Shown one piece after another: positions 42,310 to 50,745 of a stretch of 64,000 nucleotides of DNA (position 1 is the first letter of the stretch; each line of letters opens with the position of its first letter). A program made the translations under genes and the position numbers. This DNA is from Streptomyces iconiensis. GTDB taxonomy: Bacteria; Actinomycetota; Actinomycetes; Streptomycetales; Streptomycetaceae. The notes below the pieces were generated by a model. It had not been told where the DNA came from. It did no database searches and saw only the letters and a program-made list of their open reading frames with translations. The DNA is taken from contig NZ_JANCPR020000016.1 in the NCBI RefSeq assembly GCF_028657195.3, positions 62,001 to 126,000 on the forward strand, given 5' to 3'.

Positions 42310-44025
42310 TCAGTCCTTCTTCGCCCGCTTGTGAAGGGCGCCCAGGTCGGCCGCCCAGGGGTAGTACAGGTACGCCATGGAGGCGGGCGGGCCCGTCAGC
42401 TCGTCCTGGAGCACCAGCACCGAGGGCACCTGTGCGACGGGAATCCACACGGCCGACTCCGCGAACTCGCCCTGCGCGGCCACCGCCAGGCGGGCACGCT
42501 TCTTGTCGTCCAGGGTGCGCTTGGCCTTGTTGACCGAGGCGTCATACGACTTGTCCTTGAAGCCGACCCAGTTGTTCGAGCTGGTCGAGAGGCCGTTGTC
42601 GTAGAAGCCGAGCGGATCGCTCTTGGAGATGTACCAGTCGCCCACCAGCACATCGATGTCCGCGCGGGACTCGGGCGAGCTGTAGAACTCCTCGAACTGC
42701 GCCGTGGGCACCGTCTTGATCTGCCCCTTGAGCCCTATCCGCTGGAGCGCGGCGCGCACGGCATTGGCCACGACGGTACGGCCCTGACTGGCGTCGGTGC
42801 CGATGACCACGGGCTCCGTCGGGGCCTTGGCCGCGCCCTTGACCAGCTTCTTGGCGCGGGCGATGTCCTGCGCGTCGGGCGAGGCCGGCGCCAGCTCCCC
42901 CAGCTTCTTCTGGGCCTTCGCGAAGACGCTCTTCTCATAACCCCACGCGCCGGAACCGACGTTGCTCGCCCAGGGCTCGACCATGCCGCCGTACCCGGAC
43001 TCGGCCACGCCCTCGCGGTCGAGGGCCAGCGAGAGCGCCCGGCGGACCTGGGGATCGGCGAGCCCACCGCGCTCCGTGGGGATGAGGGTGAGGGTGGAGG
43101 TGCTGGGGCCGTAGTGCTGTCCCAGGCCCTTCTTGCCGTCGAGCGCCGCCGCCGTGTTGGGGGACTCGGCGTAGACACCGTCGGCCGCGCCCGTCGTCAG
43201 CGCGTTGACGAGCGCGCTGTCGGCGGCCCAGCGGAAGGAGACCTCACGGGTGAGCGGCTTCTTGCCCCAGTAGCCTTCGTGGCGCTCGATGGTGATCGAG
43301 TCGCCCGACTTCCAGTCGGCCAGTCTGTAGGGCCCCGAACAGGCGTCCTCCTGGCCCGCCGTGCCGAAGTCCTTGCCCGCCTTCTCGACCTGCTCCCGGT
43401 TGTAGACGAGGCCGGCGTCACCCGCCAGCGCCTTGGTGAACAGCGCGTCGGGCTCCTTGAAGGTGACCGTGATCTCGTGCGCGCCGCTCTTGGTCATCTT
43501 CTTGACGTTCTCGAACTCGTCGCCCTGTTCCATGTCCGGGTCGGCATGCCGCTTGAGGCTCCACAGCACGTCGTCCGCCGTCATCTTCGAGCCGTCGTGG
43601 AAGGTGACGCCCTTGCGGAGGCCGAGGACGAGGGTGGTGTCGTCGGGCCTGCTCTCCTTGGTCACGAGCCACGGCTTCACCGACATGTCGGGCCTCAGTT
43701 GGTAGAGCCGCTCGCAGACGTTGGTGAGGACGATGCGGCCCGCGCTGCTGCCCTGGGTGTCCAGGTCGAGCGAGGCCGGCTCGTCCTCCAGCAGCCAACG
43801 GGCCTTGTTCACGGGCCCCTTGGCAGCGGCGGTCCTCGGCTTGAGGTCGAGGTCTGCGGCCTTGTGGCCCTTGCCGGCCGTCTCGTTCGCGGGCGCACCG
43901 GCGCATCCGGCCGCGGCCAGCGCGAGCACGGCGACGAGTCCGGTGAGCACCGCACGCCGGTGGCGGGCAGCGGCGCGTGCCCGTGGGCCCTCTCTGGAGG
44001 GCTGATGCTGAAGCTTGAGCTGCAT
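42310..44025 (-). CDS. Extracellular solute-binding lipoprotein (SBP family 5)
   Basis: A 571-residue substrate-binding lipoprotein. The signal peptide ends in LAAAGC, with Cys41 the lipidated residue. Family 5 features include PASLDLDTQGSSAGRIVLTN, KGVTFHDGSKMTADDVLWSL, and TLTLIPTERGGLADPQVRRA. Family members bind oligopeptides, nickel complexes, opines or glycosides. With a C45 amide hydrolase upstream in the same direction, an acylated peptide-like compound is a likely ligand (inference). AAGGAG precedes the ATG. Confidence 0.92.
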   Translation of the reverse strand: MQLKLQHQPSREGPRARAAARHRRAVLTGLVAVLALAAAGCAGAPANETAGKGHKAADLDLKPRTAAAKGPVNKARWLLEDEPASLDLDTQGSSAGRIVLTNVCERLYQLRPDMSVKPWLVTKESRPDDTTLVLGLRKGVTFHDGSKMTADDVLWSLKRHADPDMEQGDEFENVKKMTKSGAHEITVTFKEPDALFTKALAGDAGLVYNREQVEKAGKDFGTAGQEDACSGPYRLADWKSGDSITIERHEGYWGKKPLTREVSFRWAADSALVNALTTGAADGVYAESPNTAAALDGKKGLGQHYGPSTSTLTLIPTERGGLADPQVRRALSLALDREGVAESGYGGMVEPWASNVGSGAWGYEKSVFAKAQKKLGELAPASPDAQDIARAKKLVKGAAKAPTEPVVIGTDASQGRTVVANAVRAALQRIGLKGQIKTVPTAQFEEFYSSPESRADIDVLVGDWYISKSDPLGFYDNGLSTSSNNWVGFKDKSYDASVNKAKRTLDDKKRARLAVAAQGEFAESAVWIPVAQVPSVLVLQDELTGPPASMAYLYYPWAADLGALHKRAKKD

Positions 44026-44054
44026 GGCGGTGCTCCTTGGAGTCGAACCGGGGG

Positions 44055-44098
44055 TCAGGCTTCGCCGTGAGGGCGATCAGGCTTCGCCGTAAGGGCCG
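44055..44098. repeat. 22-bp tandem duplication at the 3' end of the C45 gene
   Basis: TCAGGCTTCGCCGT followed by GAGGGCGA or AAGGGCCG occurs twice in a row. The stop codon of the C45 gene lies in the copy at 44077; the downstream copy duplicates the last codons outside the gene. Confidence 0.8.
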
Positions 44099-45339
44099 TC
44101 GTAGAGGTTCCAGGGCAGGCGCTGGTACTCGTGGTCGCAGGGGGTGCCCGCCGTGGCGTAGTAGTCGCCCGAGGTCAGGTCGGCGAGCGAGGAGATGAGC
44201 GTCGTCCAGTGGCTCAACTCGGGCCTGCGCGGGTCGGGATGGGTACACAGCCCCTCGGGGTGGCCCAGGTGGTCGGACATGGCCTGGCGTATGAGCTTGC
44301 GCGACTCCGCCGGGTCGGCCGAGTCGCGCAGCGCGCGCAGCCCCTGCTCGGCGCGTGGCACCCGCACCAGCGAGTCAGCCGCCATGGGGATGTACCCCTT
44401 CGCCGCCAACGGGGCGGGTATGCCCGCCTGGTAGTGGTTACCGTGCACCAGCAGCCCGTCGGTCGGATACATCCAGCCGTGCCCGGCCGGGGTGGTCTCC
44501 AGGTCGATGGCGAAGCCCTCGCGGCAGGTCAGCAGCGCGTTGCTGGCGATGTGGGCGCGGGCGCCGCACAGCACCTCCAGCGCGTCCGTCACCGACGGCT
44601 GGTCGAGCACCGTGCGCCGTACGACGGTCTGCGGAAGGCCCACGGCGTCGTCGAAACGGCCCCCGAGCCCGTTCGCGTTGAACGCGATCCCCGCCGAGCT
44701 GGCACCCTGCCTGCCGACCTGTCCGGCCTCCACCTGCATGATCAGCGTCGGCTTGGGCGGCTGCACCACGCGCAGCAGCACAAGGGTGCCGGCCACGCCG
44801 GCGCGCCAGTCCCAGTTCTGTCCCGCGTACACGTGCCCGTCGCCGCTGGCCGGGCCGTACGCCGCGAAGGAGGTGCAGCCGTCCACGGCGTCCGCCGCAT
44901 CCACCGCGTCCGCCGCCGGGGCCGTGTCCCTCGCCGAGCCCGTGTCCCTCGCCGAGGCCGTACCCACCGCCGGGGCTGTATCCGCCGCCGGAGCCGTGTC
45001 CATCGCCGAGAACGACTTGTCGTAGATCACCTCTCCCCGCGCGTTCAGCGCCAGCACGTCCAGCAGTCCGACGCCCGCTCCCTCCGCCGTCCCCCGCATC
45101 TCCTCCACGAGGTCGGGCGCGAACGCGCCAACGGGCTTCAGCCACCGCCCCGCACGCGCCGTGACCTGCTCCCACGTCAGCCCGGACGAGGCGCCGAACG
45201 CGGCCTCGTAATATCCCTTCGACAGGCGCAGCCGCTCCCTGACCGCTTCTCCGTACTGCCGCCCGCGCTCCCGCGGCGCACCGGAGATCTCGATCACGGG
45301 AAGTTCCGAACTGCCGTGCTGGGTGGTGCTGTTCGCCAT
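44077..45339 (-). CDS. C45 family autoproteolytic acyltransferase/hydrolase
   Basis: A 420-residue Ntn-hydrolase of the isopenicillin-N acyltransferase (peptidase C45) type. The predicted nucleophile is Cys155 in DGCTSFAAYG, exposed by self-cleavage after Gly154, followed by YAGQNWDWRAG and VEAGQVGRQGASSAGIAFNA. About 40 residues of Asp-Thr-Ala-Pro repeats directly before the Cys are an unusual insertion at the processing site. The family cleaves or forms amide bonds of acyl-peptide-like compounds. ATG 45339 follows GAGGAG. It lies 51 bases upstream of the transporter operon on the same strand. Confidence 0.88.
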   Translation of the reverse strand: MANSTTQHGSSELPVIEISGAPRERGRQYGEAVRERLRLSKGYYEAAFGASSGLTWEQVTARAGRWLKPVGAFAPDLVEEMRGTAEGAGVGLLDVLALNARGEVIYDKSFSAMDTAPAADTAPAVGTASARDTGSARDTAPAADAVDAADAVDGCTSFAAYGPASGDGHVYAGQNWDWRAGVAGTLVLLRVVQPPKPTLIMQVEAGQVGRQGASSAGIAFNANGLGGRFDDAVGLPQTVVRRTVLDQPSVTDALEVLCGARAHIASNALLTCREGFAIDLETTPAGHGWMYPTDGLLVHGNHYQAGIPAPLAAKGYIPMAADSLVRVPRAEQGLRALRDSADPAESRKLIRQAMSDHLGHPEGLCTHPDPRRPELSHWTTLISSLADLTSGDYYATAGTPCDHEYQRLPWNLYDGPYGEA

Positions 45340-45366
45340 TTCACTCCTCGCGGCGACCCACGTGCT

Positions 45367-45451
45367 GTAACGTCGATTACGGCAAGTGGGCCTGGTGGAA
45401 CACATTGCACAGGATCGTAATCCTCGTCACACGAAAGTCAATGGTCGTAAT
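45367..45451. promoter_or_regulatory. CGTAAT boxes between the C45 and RpiR genes
   Basis: GTAA-CGTCGA-TTAC forms a dyad at 45367-45380, and TCGTAAT recurs at 45415 and 45445, exactly 30 bases apart. The group spans the divergent promoter and reaches into the RpiR start region. It is a likely RpiR binding region. Confidence 0.45.
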
Positions 45452-46361
45452 GGAAGATTCAGACGATGGAGTGACCCAACTGCGGGCGGCCGTACGGGAC
45501 ACGTGGGACGAGCTGTCCACGTCCGAGCGGGCGGTCGCGCAGTATCTGGCGAGCACGCGGGCGGAGCGGCTGCTGTTCGCGAGCGCCCAGCAGTTGGGCA
45601 CAGCCAGCGGGACCAGCAACGCGACCGTCGTCCGCGCCCTGCAACGCCTCGGTTACGCCGGACTGCCCGCACTGAAACGGGAGTTGGCGGCCGGATTCAC
45701 CAACGCGGTGGCGCCGGAAGTGCGGTTGAAGCAGCGGATAGCGCACGTGGGGCGGGACCTGGACGGGATCTGGGAGGACGTGTTCGACGAGGCGCAGGAG
45801 CGCATCGAGCACTGCAGGAGACTGACCGACGCGGAGGCCCTGAAGCGGGCCGTCACGGCGCTGGCCGAGGCCGGCGAGGTCTTCTGTTACGGCGTCGCCG
45901 CCTCCGAGATCGCGGCGCGGCATCTCGCCCTGGCGCTCGGGCGCATAGGGAGGCGTGCGCGCTTTCTCGGCGCGACGGGGTTCGCGCTGGCCGACGCGCT
46001 GCTGCCGCTGGGGCACGGCGACGCGGTCGTCGTCTTCCAACCCGGGCGTGCGCTCGACGAGTTCACCGTGCTGGTCGAGCGGGCGCGCGCGGTCGGCGCG
46101 AAGGTCGTCTTCGTGACCGACGAACTGGGTGAGACCTTCGCGGACCGTGTGGAGGCGGTGATCACCGCGCCGCACACGCCTACGGGGATCACAGCGGAGT
46201 CCCTCACGGGGTTGGTCGTCGCCGACGCGTTGCTGCTGGCGCTCACCACGCTGGATGAGACGCGGGCCGTGGAGACCTCGCATCAGCTCACCGCCCTGCG
46301 CGAGCAGCTGCTTTCGCCGCCTCGCCATGGGAGAGGGGCCGCAGGTCAACGGAGGGGGTGA
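45441..46361 (+). CDS. MurR/RpiR family transcriptional regulator
   Basis: A 306-residue regulator. The N-terminal HTH_6 domain includes ELSTSERAVAQYLAST and SGTSNATVVRALQRLGYAGL; the C-terminal SIS domain has VFCYGVAASEIAARHLALAL and VVVFQPGRALDEFTVL. RpiR regulators usually sense sugar phosphates or amino sugars; some actinobacterial ones control transport operons. Divergent from the C45/ABC genes, which it probably controls. Start may be 45441 or 45450; neither has a strong ribosome site. Confidence 0.9.
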   Translation: MVVMEDSDDGVTQLRAAVRDTWDELSTSERAVAQYLASTRAERLLFASAQQLGTASGTSNATVVRALQRLGYAGLPALKRELAAGFTNAVAPEVRLKQRIAHVGRDLDGIWEDVFDEAQERIEHCRRLTDAEALKRAVTALAEAGEVFCYGVAASEIAARHLALALGRIGRRARFLGATGFALADALLPLGHGDAVVVFQPGRALDEFTVLVERARAVGAKVVFVTDELGETFADRVEAVITAPHTPTGITAESLTGLVVADALLLALTTLDETRAVETSHQLTALREQLLSPPRHGRGAAGQRRG

Positions 46362-46422
46362 CCTGAGGGGCGCTCCCGGCCCGGGAGTCTCGCTCCCCGG
46401 CTTCGGGGCGGGCTCGCGGAAT

Positions 46423-46450
46423 GCTACTGACTGATGCATCAGTCAGTAGC
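46423..46450. promoter_or_regulatory. 28-bp perfect palindrome upstream of the XRE-TetR gene
   Basis: Arms GCTACTGACTGATG and CATCAGTCAGTAGC are perfectly complementary with no spacer. Size and position, about 100 bases before the regulator start, fit a TetR-family operator. The half-site TACTGAC recurs in a dyad before the lipase gene at 52151. Confidence 0.7.
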
Positions 46451-46548
46451 GCAATGCCCTTGGATTTTGCCCGTAAAAGCGCGCGTACTTGGGCATAACG
46501 TGCGGGCATCCATTGCGATCACCTCAACACGTCCGTACGGTGACGGAC

Positions 46549-47565
46549 ATGGAACAGGAAGCCGACGGGCCCCCGGGCCGGATCGCGGACAGCGCCGGCG
46601 AGGTCGCCGCGCGCGTCCGTACGGTCGTGGAGTCCGCTGGGTGCACGCAGCGGGAGTTCGCGCGGCGCATCGTGATGGATCCTTCCAAGCTGTCGCGTTC
46701 GCTCAGCGGTACCCGGCGCTTCACCGTTGCCGAGCTGGCCCGGATCGCCGATGCCGGTGAGGTGGATGCCGGCTGGCTTCTGGGGTCCCGCGTTGTGGGG
46801 GACGGTGGTGTCGCCGTGGCCGGGCCTGGCGCCGATGTGGGGGCCGGACCCGATGTGGGGGGCGGACCCGGTGCCGGGGCCGGGATCCGGGCTGGGGTTC
46901 AGCCTGGTGTTCGGTCTGCCGGCGCGTCGTCTCCCGTGCCGCCGCGGGCGCCCCGGGCGCCCTCCGCCGGGCGGCCGTTGCAGATCGTTCGGGAGACGGT
47001 GCGGCTGATCGCCGAGCACGGTTTCCACGCCGTGCGGGTTGCGGACATCGCCGCCGCCTGTGCGACCAGCACCGCCGCGATCCACTATCACTTTCCCGGC
47101 CGCGCCGAGCTGCTGGAGGCCGCCGTGCGCTGGTGCATGGATGAGGACACCGCCAGTCGTGCGGCGCGGATCGCCGAGTTCGGGGGTGGTGCGGGGGAGG
47201 ATGCCGCGGCCGAGTTGCGCGAACTGCTCGCGCTTCAGACCCCCCGTACCGCTCAGCAGCGGCGGCAGTGGCTGGTGTGGCTCGACCTGTGGGCCGAGGC
47301 GGCCCGTTCGACCGCCATCGGACGGCTGCACGTCGAGTACTACCGGCAGTGGCGCGCTACCGTCTCCGACGTCATCCGGCGCGGTATCGAGCAGGGTGTG
47401 TTCCGCGACGTCGATCCGGAGTTCAGCGCGTTGCGCCTTACGGCGCTTATTGACGGGCTGGCGTCTCAGGTTCTGGCCGGGGCCGCGGACGATATTGAGG
47501 GCACTGGGCCCGATGAGATGTATACGGCTCTGCTTGCTTATATCCGTACGGAGTTGGCCGTTTAA
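46549..47565 (+). CDS. XRE-TetR fusion transcriptional regulator
   Basis: A 338-residue protein with two DNA-binding parts. Residues about 15-75 form an XRE-like helix-turn-helix (SAGCTQREFARRIVMDPSKL, then RSLSGTRRFTVAELARIADA). A Gly/Ala/Val/Pro-rich linker of about 60 residues follows. Residues from 143 form a TetR unit (RETVRLIAEHGFHAVRVADI, then ATSTAAIHYHFPGRAELLEA) with a C-terminal ligand domain. It precedes the carnitine-type genes on the same strand and probably regulates them and itself. ATG 46549 is chosen; GTG 46540 is an alternative. Confidence 0.85.
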   Translation: MEQEADGPPGRIADSAGEVAARVRTVVESAGCTQREFARRIVMDPSKLSRSLSGTRRFTVAELARIADAGEVDAGWLLGSRVVGDGGVAVAGPGADVGAGPDVGGGPGAGAGIRAGVQPGVRSAGASSPVPPRAPRAPSAGRPLQIVRETVRLIAEHGFHAVRVADIAAACATSTAAIHYHFPGRAELLEAAVRWCMDEDTASRAARIAEFGGGAGEDAAAELRELLALQTPRTAQQRRQWLVWLDLWAEAARSTAIGRLHVEYYRQWRATVSDVIRRGIEQGVFRDVDPEFSALRLTALIDGLASQVLAGAADDIEGTGPDEMYTALLAYIRTELAV

Positions 47566-47582
47566 CGCTTCGTTGTTCGTTT

Positions 47583-47708
47583 GCGCCTTGTGCCTTGTGC
47601 CTTGCGCCTTGTGCCTTGCGCCTCGTGCCTTGCGCCTCGTGCCTTGCGCCTCGTGCCTTGAGTCTTGTGCCTTGAGTCTTGTGCCTTGAGTCTTGCGCTC
47701 TGCGCTTG
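47583..47708. repeat. Heptanucleotide tandem array, about 18 units
   Basis: Units GCGCCTT, GTGCCTT, GCGCCTC and GAGTCTT follow one another without interruption in 7-base steps. Many alternate as 14-bp pairs (GTGCCTT with GCGCCTC, then with GAGTCTT). The array fills most of the gap between the XRE-TetR gene and the cleavage-enzyme gene. Because seven is not a multiple of three, all frames read similar Leu/Cys/Ala/Pro repeats. Confidence 0.95.
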
Positions 47709-47769
47709 TGTTCGTGTTTGCGCTTTTTTCTTTCTTTCCTCACCACACCGATGTACGGAGGTAACCCCT

Positions 47770-48663
47770 ATGCCCATGAATGACAGCGTCATCATCACGT
47801 GCGCCCTCACCGGCGCCGGAGACACCGTCGGGCGCAGCCCGCATGTTCCCGTTACGCCCGAGCAGATAGCCGCCTCGGCCGTCGAGGCGGCGGAGGCCGG
47901 GGCCGCCGTGGTGCACATTCATGTGCGTGACCCCGAGAGCGGTGCGCCCTCTCGTGATCCGCGTCTCTACCGCGAGGTCGTCGAGCGGATCAAGGAGACC
48001 GGGACCGACGTCGTCATCAACCTCACGGCGGGGATGGGTGGCGACCTCGTACTCGATGCCGACCAGCCGCTGGAGAAGGGTGCGCTGCCGGGTACCGATC
48101 TCGTGGGCGGGCTCGACCGGCTGCCGCATGTCGAGGACCTGCTGCCTGACATCTGCACGCTGGACTGCGGGTCGCTCAACTTCGGCGACAACCTGTACAT
48201 CTCCACGCCGGAGATGCTGCGCAAGGGTGCGCGGCGTATCCAGGAGTTGGGTGTGCGGCCCGAGTTGGAGATCTTCGACACCGGGCAGCTGTCGTTTGCG
48301 AAGCAGTTGCACGCTGAGGGGTTGCTGGACGATCCGTCCGTCTTCCAGCTGTGCATGGGTATTCCGTGGGGTGCGCCCGCCGAGCCGGCCATTCTTCAGT
48401 CGATGGTCAACATTCTGCCCGCGGGCGCGCAGTGGGCCTCTTTTGCGCTGGGGCGCATGCAGATGCCGTGGGTTGCGCAGGCGATTCTGCTGGGCGGGAA
48501 TGTGCGGGTGGGGCTTGAGGACAACCTTTACCTGAGTAAGGGGGTCAAGGGGACGAACGGCCAGCTGACGGAGCGGGCCGTTCGGATTACCGAGTCCCTC
48601 GGGGCGGTTGTGGCTTCGCCTGATGAGGCTCGGGTTCGGTTGGGGTTGAAGCCGCGGGTTTAG
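47770..48663 (+). CDS. Beta-keto acid cleavage enzyme (BKACE), probable dehydrocarnitine cleavage enzyme
   Basis: A 297-residue metal-dependent enzyme of the 3-keto-5-aminohexanoate cleavage family. His49 and His51 (VVHIHVRDP) are the metal ligands. Further family segments are INLTAGMGGDLVLD, ELEIFDTGQL and LGGNVRVGLEDNLYLSKG. These enzymes condense a beta-keto acid with acetyl-CoA and release acetoacetate. With carnitine dehydrogenase and a thioesterase next to it, the expected reaction is 3-dehydrocarnitine plus acetyl-CoA to betainyl-CoA and acetoacetate. CGGAGG precedes ATG 47770. Confidence 0.92.
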   Translation: MPMNDSVIITCALTGAGDTVGRSPHVPVTPEQIAASAVEAAEAGAAVVHIHVRDPESGAPSRDPRLYREVVERIKETGTDVVINLTAGMGGDLVLDADQPLEKGALPGTDLVGGLDRLPHVEDLLPDICTLDCGSLNFGDNLYISTPEMLRKGARRIQELGVRPELEIFDTGQLSFAKQLHAEGLLDDPSVFQLCMGIPWGAPAEPAILQSMVNILPAGAQWASFALGRMQMPWVAQAILLGGNVRVGLEDNLYLSKGVKGTNGQLTERAVRITESLGAVVASPDEARVRLGLKPRV

Positions 48664-49022
48664 TTCGGCTGCCGCGCCTTTTCTCTTCGGTTTTTTCTGG
48701 GGCTTCGCCCCCCTGCCCCTGTTGTGGTTCCTGTCATTTGAAGCCAGGTTCCTGTTCAACATGGGGGCTTCGCCCCCTGGCCCCCGTTGGCCTCGCCGGC
48801 CGGGCGTTGGGGGGCGCTGCCCCCCGGCAATCCCCCCGCCAAAAGGGGCTCCTCCCCCAGACTCCGTCCGGGGGGACCCCCACCCTCTGGACTCCCCCGG
48901 CCGTATCGGCCCAAGCCCTGGAGTAAAAGTCCGAGGGGGGCGTGTTCGGGGCCGCCTGGGGTCAGGGGGCGAGTGGGGTTGAGGGGGCAGATGTTTGGGT
49001 TCTAATACAGCTAAGGAGCATG
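48664..49022. other. Intergenic region with dispersed repeat copy A
   Basis: The 359 bases between the BKACE and carnitine dehydrogenase genes contain no supported gene. After a T-rich stretch with small hairpins comes a G/C-run-rich element (48763-48965) that recurs at 57783. Confidence 0.75.
48763..48965 (+). repeat. Dispersed intergenic element, copy A
   Basis: About 200 bases closely resemble 57783-57985 in the same orientation. Shared blocks include GTTGGCCTCGCCGG, GGGGGGCGCTGCCCCCC, CTCCCCCAGACTCCGTCCGG, GGGGACCCCCACC, CCGTATCGG and GTTCGGGGCCG. It has several small hairpins and no coding frame conserved between the copies. Similar GGGGCTTCGCCCC elements are common between Streptomyces genes. 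Confidence 0.85.
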
Positions 49023-49985
49023 ATGATCACCGCCCCTACGGACGTTCGCCGTATCACCTGCGTAGGCGCAGGAGTTATCGGTGGTGGATGGGTAGCGCAC
49101 TTTCTCGCTCGCGGTTATGACGTGACCGCTTGGGATCCCGCGGAGGACGCGGAGGAGAAGCTGCGGCGTCTTGTGGACGCCGCGTGGCCTGCGCTGACGC
49201 AGCTCGGGCTTGCCGAGGGGGCCTCGCGGGAGCGGCTTACGGTCGTGGGCACGCTGGAAGAGGCGTGTGCGGAGGCGCAGTTCGTGCAGGAGAGCGCTCC
49301 GGAGAAGTTGGAGTTGAAGCGGAGCCTGCTGGCGCAGCTGGATGCGGCGACGCCGGCCGGTGTGGTGATCGCGTCGTCCACGTCGGGTTACCCGATGACG
49401 GACATGCAGACCGAGGCGGTGACCCCGGGGCGCCTGCTGGTGGGGCACCCGTTCAATCCGCCGTATCTGATTCCGCTGGTCGAGGTCGTCGGAGGCGAGG
49501 CGACCGACGAGGCCGCGGTGGCGTGGGCCTCGGAGTTCTACGAGGTGGCGGGCAAGTCCGTCATCACGATGGAGCGCGAGCTGCCCGGGTTCATCGCGAA
49601 CCGTCTCCAGGAGGCGCTGTGGCGCGAGGCGCTGCACATGGTCGCGAACGGTGAGGCGACGGTGAAGGAGATCGACGACTCGATCACCGAGGGTCCCGGT
49701 CTGCGGTGGGCGTTCATGGGGCCGTGCCTGACGTTCGCGCTGGCGGGCGGCGAGGGCGGCATGGGACACATGCTCGATCACTTCGGCCCGTCGCTGAAAT
49801 CGCCGTGGACCCGTCTGGAGGCGCCCGAGCTGGACAAGGCGCTGCGTGACGCGATGGTCGACGGCTGTGACGAGGCGGCGGGCGACCGTACGATCGCGGA
49901 TCTCGTGGCGGAGCGGGACCAGGGCGTCATCGATGTGCTGCGCGCGACGGGGCGGCTCCCCGGGCAGCGGGAGGGTGGCCAGTGA
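49023..49985 (+). CDS. Probable L-carnitine dehydrogenase (3-hydroxyacyl-CoA dehydrogenase family)
   Basis: A 320-residue NAD-dependent dehydrogenase. The Rossmann motif is CVGAGVIGGGWVAHFLARG; SSTSGYPMTDMQ and VGHPFNPPYLIPLVEVVGG are typical of carnitine dehydrogenases rather than of fatty-acid enzymes. It oxidises L-carnitine to 3-dehydrocarnitine, the substrate of the preceding cleavage enzyme. AAGGAG lies four bases before ATG 49023; ATG 49020 is too close. Its stop overlaps the thioesterase start (GTGA). Confidence 0.9.
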   Translation: MITAPTDVRRITCVGAGVIGGGWVAHFLARGYDVTAWDPAEDAEEKLRRLVDAAWPALTQLGLAEGASRERLTVVGTLEEACAEAQFVQESAPEKLELKRSLLAQLDAATPAGVVIASSTSGYPMTDMQTEAVTPGRLLVGHPFNPPYLIPLVEVVGGEATDEAAVAWASEFYEVAGKSVITMERELPGFIANRLQEALWREALHMVANGEATVKEIDDSITEGPGLRWAFMGPCLTFALAGGEGGMGHMLDHFGPSLKSPWTRLEAPELDKALRDAMVDGCDEAAGDRTIADLVAERDQGVIDVLRATGRLPGQREGGQ

Positions 49986-50452
49986 GTGCCCTGCCCCTGT
50001 TCCGGCAGGCGGTGCGCCCGGAGTGGATCGACTACAACGGGCACATGAGCGAGGCGTTCTACGTCCTCGTGTTCGGTCACGCCACCGACGAGATGATGGA
50101 CGGCGTGGGCCTGGGCCCCGGTTACCGGGAGAGCACGGGCTGTTCGCTGTACACGGTCGAGGCGCATGTGCGTTATCTCCGCGAGGTCGGGGAGGGTGCG
50201 CCTCTCACGTTGCGTACCCGTGTGCTGGGCGTGGACGCGAAGAAGCTGCGGTTCGCGCATGAGATGTACGCCGGTGAACCGGAGGCGGAAGACGCCGAAC
50301 TCGTGGCCACCAGCGAGCTGTTCGCCCTGCATGTGGGGGCGGACGGGAGTGTTCCGTTCCCCGCCGAGGTGCGGGAGCGGCTGGCCTCGCTCGTCGAGGA
50401 GCCGCCCGGGTGGGCGGGGCGCGCGATCGGTCCCGTACCGCGCGTCGCGTAG
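49982..50452 (+). CDS. Hotdog-fold thioesterase, probable betainyl-CoA thioesterase
   Basis: A 156-residue 4HBT-type thioesterase with the active-site region VRPEWIDYNGHMSEAFYV and VEAHVRYLREVGEGAPLTL. In the carnitine pathway of Pseudomonas (cdhC, cdhA, cdhB) a protein of this type releases glycine betaine from betainyl-CoA. Coupled to the dehydrogenase by overlap and followed by a terminator. Confidence 0.88.
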   Translation: MSALPLFRQAVRPEWIDYNGHMSEAFYVLVFGHATDEMMDGVGLGPGYRESTGCSLYTVEAHVRYLREVGEGAPLTLRTRVLGVDAKKLRFAHEMYAGEPEAEDAELVATSELFALHVGADGSVPFPAEVRERLASLVEEPPGWAGRAIGPVPRVA

Positions 50453-50467
50453 GTGAAGCAGCAGTTC

Positions 50468-50507
50468 ATCGCCCCGTACGGCCCGCAGGGTGACCGTACG
50501 GGGCGAT
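50468..50507 (+). terminator. Terminator of the carnitine-type operon
   Basis: A perfect 14-bp stem (ATCGCCCCGTACGG and its complement) with a 12-base loop begins 16 bases after the thioesterase stop. Confidence 0.85.
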
Positions 50508-50745
50508 GTTGACGCCGGGGCCGGGCGCTCCCAGAATGGGCGTCATGGTCCCGCATTCCACTTCCCCGCTCGGACGCCACGGCGTCCCCTGGCGGCGTGG
50601 GTGCGAGCGATCCGGTCTCTAGCTGCCGCGCCGTAGCCCCATGGAGGGCCGCCGTGCCGAGGCGCACGTACAGCGGCCTCCGGGACAGCGCGAAGAAGAA
50701 GCAGGCCCGGATCACCGACACCCAGATCGCTGGAGGACCACACCC

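Noticed and set aside
47600..47770. Cys/Leu-rich N-terminal extension of the BKACE protein (start at 47665)
   Set aside because: It is a translation of the heptamer array; ATG 47770 has CGGAGG and matches the family start.
50543..50743. Short frames on both strands between the thioesterase terminator and TauD
   Set aside because: No domain, no HVDL-type leader motif and no convincing ribosome site.
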